A stretch of DNA of 35,637 nt from assembly GCA_020437755.1 (NCBI GenBank), contig JAGQVX010000025.1, positions 1-35,637 on the forward strand. Direction: 5' to 3'. Position 1 is the first letter of the stretch, and the number at the start of each line of letters is the position of its first letter. Positions 33,150 to 35,637 of the stretch are shown here, piece after piece. Position numbers and translations under genes: made by a program. Source of the DNA: Flavobacteriales bacterium. Its GTDB lineage: Bacteria; Bacteroidota; Bacteroidia; Flavobacteriales_D; Sanyastnellaceae. The notes beneath the pieces were generated by a model. It had not been told where the DNA came from. It did not search any database and was given only the letters and a program-made list of their open reading frames with translations.

Positions 33150-34583
33150 TTACACAAGCCTAGTATTGATAGGGATTGACTCACCATTGCGCTCTGCGAA
33201 ATCAAACTCGCCGTTATCTTGTGCGACTTTAAGGTGACCCAGGAATCGAGCAGCGTTTTTCTTCAGATGAAGGTCGCGAACATAGGTGTCAAAAGCATCC
33301 GAGCTACTGACCGAGTGGCCAGTGACCTTTGAGTGCACAGGCTTGGGGACGAAATCATGCAGTAGTGTTATAAAGGAACTTCTTCCGAACGACTTACTCG
33401 AAGCAAAACGACCTTTGGGCCCCTGAGTATGTGATTCCTTCTCACCACCAAGTATTCTCCTGAATGTGTATGATTCATCAATCCCTGCATTTTCTGCTAT
33501 CTCCTTCAGTGTGTCATTGAATCTTTGACCAGTAATGGGCTCTGACAAGCTGTTCTGCAGAATAATATCCTCAATGGGCTTAAGAACTGGAATTCCAGCA
33601 ACTAGTCCAGAGCTGTTTCTGCTGGTTTTCTGCGGTCTGAGTTGAACATAGCGATATGTTCCGAATTCTGTCGGGATAGAACTGACTTCCTCCCCGATGC
33701 GAGGTTGGACTTTACCAGAAAGCAACTCATAGAATCTGGTCCAGTCGCTAACTCGAAGCCCTGTGCAGAATGTAATCACTGCCCAGGTCTGGGTCTTCTT
33801 CTCAATTGAGTTTTCGGGTGAGTAATCCATTAATTTCTGGAGGTCGAGCAAGTCGAAATGAATATTGTCAGACTCGACCCTAGGTATTCTTCCAAGACTT
33901 GCTCTGGGATTCCATAGAGGAAGCTTTAACCTTGAACCCATTGCTTTGTTCAACAAGGCTATGGTCCACTTCTCATTGTCAGCCAGCGTATTTTGAGCAT
34001 ATGGTTGTCCATCCGATTTTCTCTGTTTCTCAAACCACGCACTGAATCTGTCCACCTCTTCCATAGAAACGGTCTCCAAAAGAATCCGACGTTCTGTATC
34101 CTCGTAGTATCGCTGGAGGCGGTTGTAAATCTTCATGTACTGCTGATGGGTCCTAAAGCCTTTTCGCTTCGTTTCTGGGCGTTCTTTCTCTTTGTCAATA
34201 AACCAGATGATGAATTCGTCAAGATAGGAGGGCGCAGAACCTTCTTTGCTTTCTGCATAGATTCTTTGCTTCTGAAACCTCACGATGAAATACTGCTTCA
34301 GAATTTGCTTGTTCAACTTTTCTTCTCCTCTTCCTTGGATGACTATTTCCTCCACCGCTAACTGATACTCCTTGAATCTCTGATACCACTCAGGATTTTC
34401 ATGAGCAAACTTAGCAGTGGGCTCTCGTCTTTCGTTGTCCCACTCGGTAACAGGAATCCGTAGACCAGATGAATGGCGGAACTTATCACGAGAACCATTG
34501 TCTTGAATGAAGGATAATTGGACCTCTACAACATGGCCATTACCTGATTTACGTAAGCGATAGTATGTTTCAATTGCTTTCAT
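33150..34583 (-). CDS. Tyrosine recombinase / site-specific integrase
   Basis: A 477-aa phage-type integrase. The N-terminal arm and SAM-like core-binding regions span about 1-220, and the catalytic domain about 240-440. Active-site residues: Arg277 in 'CTGLRVSDW', Lys319 in 'RPQKTSRN', Arg401 in 'SKSFGRSSFITLL', His423 in 'VTGHS' and nucleophile Tyr434 in 'FDTYVR'. The usual His of H-x-x-R appears to be Ser398, a non-canonical substitution. The gene points at the tRNA-Glu 3' end, 121 bp away, as expected for an integrase at an attachment site. It is 10 bp downstream of the winged-helix gene and probably co-transcribed with it. It marks an integrative element that leaves the window to the right. 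Confidence 0.93.
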   Translation of the reverse strand: MKAIETYYRLRKSGNGHVVEVQLSFIQDNGSRDKFRHSSGLRIPVTEWDNERREPTAKFAHENPEWYQRFKEYQLAVEEIVIQGRGEEKLNKQILKQYFIVRFQKQRIYAESKEGSAPSYLDEFIIWFIDKEKERPETKRKGFRTHQQYMKIYNRLQRYYEDTERRILLETVSMEEVDRFSAWFEKQRKSDGQPYAQNTLADNEKWTIALLNKAMGSRLKLPLWNPRASLGRIPRVESDNIHFDLLDLQKLMDYSPENSIEKKTQTWAVITFCTGLRVSDWTRFYELLSGKVQPRIGEEVSSIPTEFGTYRYVQLRPQKTSRNSSGLVAGIPVLKPIEDIILQNSLSEPITGQRFNDTLKEIAENAGIDESYTFRRILGGEKESHTQGPKGRFASSKSFGRSSFITLLHDFVPKPVHSKVTGHSVSSSDAFDTYVRDLHLKKNAARFLGHLKVAQDNGEFDFAERNGESIPINTRLV

Positions 34584-34593
34584 ATTAATCGGA

Positions 34594-34869
34594 TTAAGCG
34601 GCCTGGCTGTTTGGAGCTTCCCAAGTATCTATTGGGAGAACCGACCATTTAGCGTAGCGGGATTCGTATTCTAGGACACCTTTAGCGATGAGTTCATTGG
34701 TCTTTTTTGAGACCGTCGACAAAGGGAAATTCAGCTGATTTGCTATTTCGGTCTTAGTCAGTCGACAGCCATATGGATTAGCATCCTCAATGGATTTTAT
34801 AAGTGCGATGATAAATGCTCCTTGAGCATTTGTGTATCGCAGGAATTCTGTGTTTACAAGCATTTTCAT
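34594..34869 (-). CDS. Winged-helix DNA-binding protein of the integrated element
   Basis: A 91-aa protein, from the ATG at 34869 (a second ATG is two codons later). A GTG at 34899 would extend it, but that start falls inside a palindromic array better read as an operator. The core 'CRLTKTEIANQLNFPLSTVSKKTNELIAKGVLEYES' region is a winged helix-turn-helix like MarR/IclR regulators or transcription-coupled replication initiators. It precedes the recombinase by 10 bp, so it may regulate integration/excision or act as a recombination directionality factor. Self-regulation through the dyads just upstream is plausible. No effector-binding domain is present. Confidence 0.82.
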   Translation of the reverse strand: MKMLVNTEFLRYTNAQGAFIIALIKSIEDANPYGCRLTKTEIANQLNFPLSTVSKKTNELIAKGVLEYESRYAKWSVLPIDTWEAPNSQAA

Positions 34870-34891
34870 GATTCTGAGTTTTGGACCAGTC

Positions 34892-34922
34892 GCACTCACT
34901 GAGTAAATAACTCAATGAGTGC
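34892..34922. promoter_or_regulatory. Double-palindrome operator candidate
   Basis: Two 11-bp dyads of form ACTCA-N-TGAGT (34894-34904 and 34910-34920) are separated by AAATA. The whole unit is also a 31-bp inverted repeat: 13-bp arms with one mismatch around the 5-bp spacer. It lies 23 bp upstream of the ATG of the winged-helix gene and 20 bp past the end of the 118-aa gene. This arrangement suits cooperative binding of two dimers, for example by the winged-helix protein itself. Confidence 0.7.
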
Positions 34923-34942
34923 TATGGTACCATTAAAGTGAT

Positions 34943-35299
34943 TTAAGCAGCGTCTTTTAGCGAGTTATACTGCTCATAGAGTTCGTGAAGAACGAAGTTG
35001 ATTTCAGCTCCGTCGAGTAGAAGACCTTTGTCAAAGTGATGCAGGACATATTCAATGGTGTCGATTTGCATCAGTTTTTCATTCATGTACATTCCACACT
35101 CGACAAGTGGCTCATGCAGTTCTTCAAGTGTCCGAGTTCGCCACGGAAGCACCTCTTGCAGAATCCACTGCTTGGTGTACTCATTAGGCAGACCGAATTG
35201 GTCAAACTCTATCTGTTCGTCATTGAATAGGTCAAACAACCACTCATTGACTTTCATGTGCGCTGCTTTGCCCTGCAGCTGGGTAAAACGCTTTTTCAT
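34943..35299 (-). CDS. Unknown 118-aa protein of the integrated element
   Basis: A 118-aa soluble, acidic, mostly helical protein with no recognisable family. Features: a basic start (MKKRF), 'KVNEWLFDLFNDEQIEFDQFG', a Trp/Arg patch 'ILQEVLPWRTRTLEELHE' and a C-terminal helix 'EINFVLHELYEQYNSL'. The ATG at 35299 is the furthest upstream; an alternative ATG is at residue 15. It lies 73 bp upstream of the winged-helix gene start, with the double palindrome in that gap. Being the first of three same-strand genes, it may be a regulator or small accessory protein of the element. The frame is clean and codon use looks coding, but the call rests on these features alone. Confidence 0.65.
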   Translation of the reverse strand: MKKRFTQLQGKAAHMKVNEWLFDLFNDEQIEFDQFGLPNEYTKQWILQEVLPWRTRTLEELHEPLVECGMYMNEKLMQIDTIEYVLHHFDKGLLLDGAEINFVLHELYEQYNSLKDAA

Positions 35300-35637
35300 T
35301 TTTGCGTGTTTTTAAATTATGTTCCCCTTTTTATTTTGATGCGTTTGCTTGGGGAATGGCAAAACATCATAGCAATTGATATAAGTGTGTGATAATTGGA
35401 GGGGGACGCGATTGACTATCTATGGCTTTCGATTTTAACGCCACGTTAGGAATCTGAGAGCCAGTTCTAGGATATAAGTTCCCAAGCCATACACCGAATA
35501 CAGTGAGGCTGCTCAAAGAATTATGTAGTCCTGATATGTCCTTAAGTTGTATCAACACACCAACATTTTTTTTGCCTCAAACGAGGCGTTCTTCCCGCGA
35601 TTAATGGTTGCGGGACTTGACCGTTGAAAACAGCATC
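35300..35637. other. AT-rich non-coding stretch of the element, no supported gene
   Basis: These 338 bases hold no convincing gene. A 63-codon frame on the minus strand (35367-35558) lacks any recognisable feature. Near the right end are two small hairpins: GCCTC-AAAC-GAGGC (35574-35587) and TCCCGC/GCGGGA (35593-35598 with 35610-35615). Upstream regulatory sequence for the 118-aa gene must lie here, but I see no exact -7 box. Confidence 0.5.

Noticed and set aside
34870-34899. GTG start for the winged-helix protein
   Set aside because: It lies inside the double palindrome and adds residues with no fold support; the ATG at 34869 is more natural.
35367-35558. 63-codon frame on the minus strand near the right edge
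   Set aside because: It has no recognisable domain, signal or upstream signals, and is isolated in AT-rich sequence.
35566-35587. Hairpin GCCTC/GAGGC with a T-run as a terminator
   Set aside because: The T-run lies before the hairpin on the plus strand and becomes an A-run after it on the minus strand, so it does not make a Rho-independent terminator on either strand.

Overview
The window looks like a chromosomal segment of a free-living member of the Bacteroidota, most likely a Flavobacteriales-type lineage. The evidence is the set of type IX secretion (T9SS) and gliding gene families, T9SS sorting domains of both type A and type B on large secreted proteins, lipoproteins with LxxC lipoboxes, Bacteroidota-style -7 boxes (TAnnTTTG), and core enzymes such as lipoyl synthase, a long-type ProRS and a TlpA/DUF4369 protein. 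I cannot assign a species from sequence alone. Coding density is very high and gaps between genes are short.

Layout. (a) 1-75: what appears to be the 3' end (domains V and VI) of a group II intron that runs off the left edge. (b) 94-9490, minus strand: a surface-adhesin/T9SS cluster made of a small secreted protein, a 1984-aa SprB-like adhesin with about 17 tandem repeats, a PorP/SprF-family protein and a PorE-like TPR/propeller/OmpA lipoprotein. (c) 9609-14588, minus strand: a tightly packed operon of a BamA/TamA-type barrel, RmuC, a GWxTD lipoprotein and the rRNA methyltransferase RlmB. (d) 14760-16997: a tiny lipoprotein, an OsmC-family protein, and an outer-membrane protein translationally coupled to lipoyl synthase. 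(e) 17112-21486: a giant T9SS-secreted propeller protein and GAPDH. (f) 21483-25804, minus strand: an operon that starts with lpxK and ends with lpxH (lipid A synthesis), enclosing a secreted choice-of-anchor B protein and a lipoprotein thioredoxin. (g) 25844-27728: a Nif3-family protein and a coiled-coil 'zinc ribbon' protein that has lost all four zinc cysteines. (h) 27798-30613, minus strand: a FadL-type barrel and an extremely Tyr/Gly/Asn-rich lipoprotein. (i) 30718-32886: prolyl-tRNA synthetase and a conserved hypothetical. (j) 32957-33028: tRNA-Glu(UUC) with an excellent promoter. (k) 33150 to the right edge: the start of an accessory element next to the tRNA, with a tyrosine recombinase, a winged-helix regulator preceded by a double palindrome, and an unknown 118-aa protein. 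The element appears to continue beyond the window.

Most of the window is core envelope biology: outer-membrane barrels, lipoproteins, lipid A enzymes and T9SS cargo with its machinery. The accessory, less predictable parts are the two ends, namely the group II intron tail and the tRNA-linked integrase module. I do not see a clear-cut novel defence or biosynthetic system. The strongest leads are the degenerated zinc-ribbon protein, the intron tail, the integrase module with its operator-like double dyad and altered recombinase motif, and the unusual low-complexity lipoprotein.
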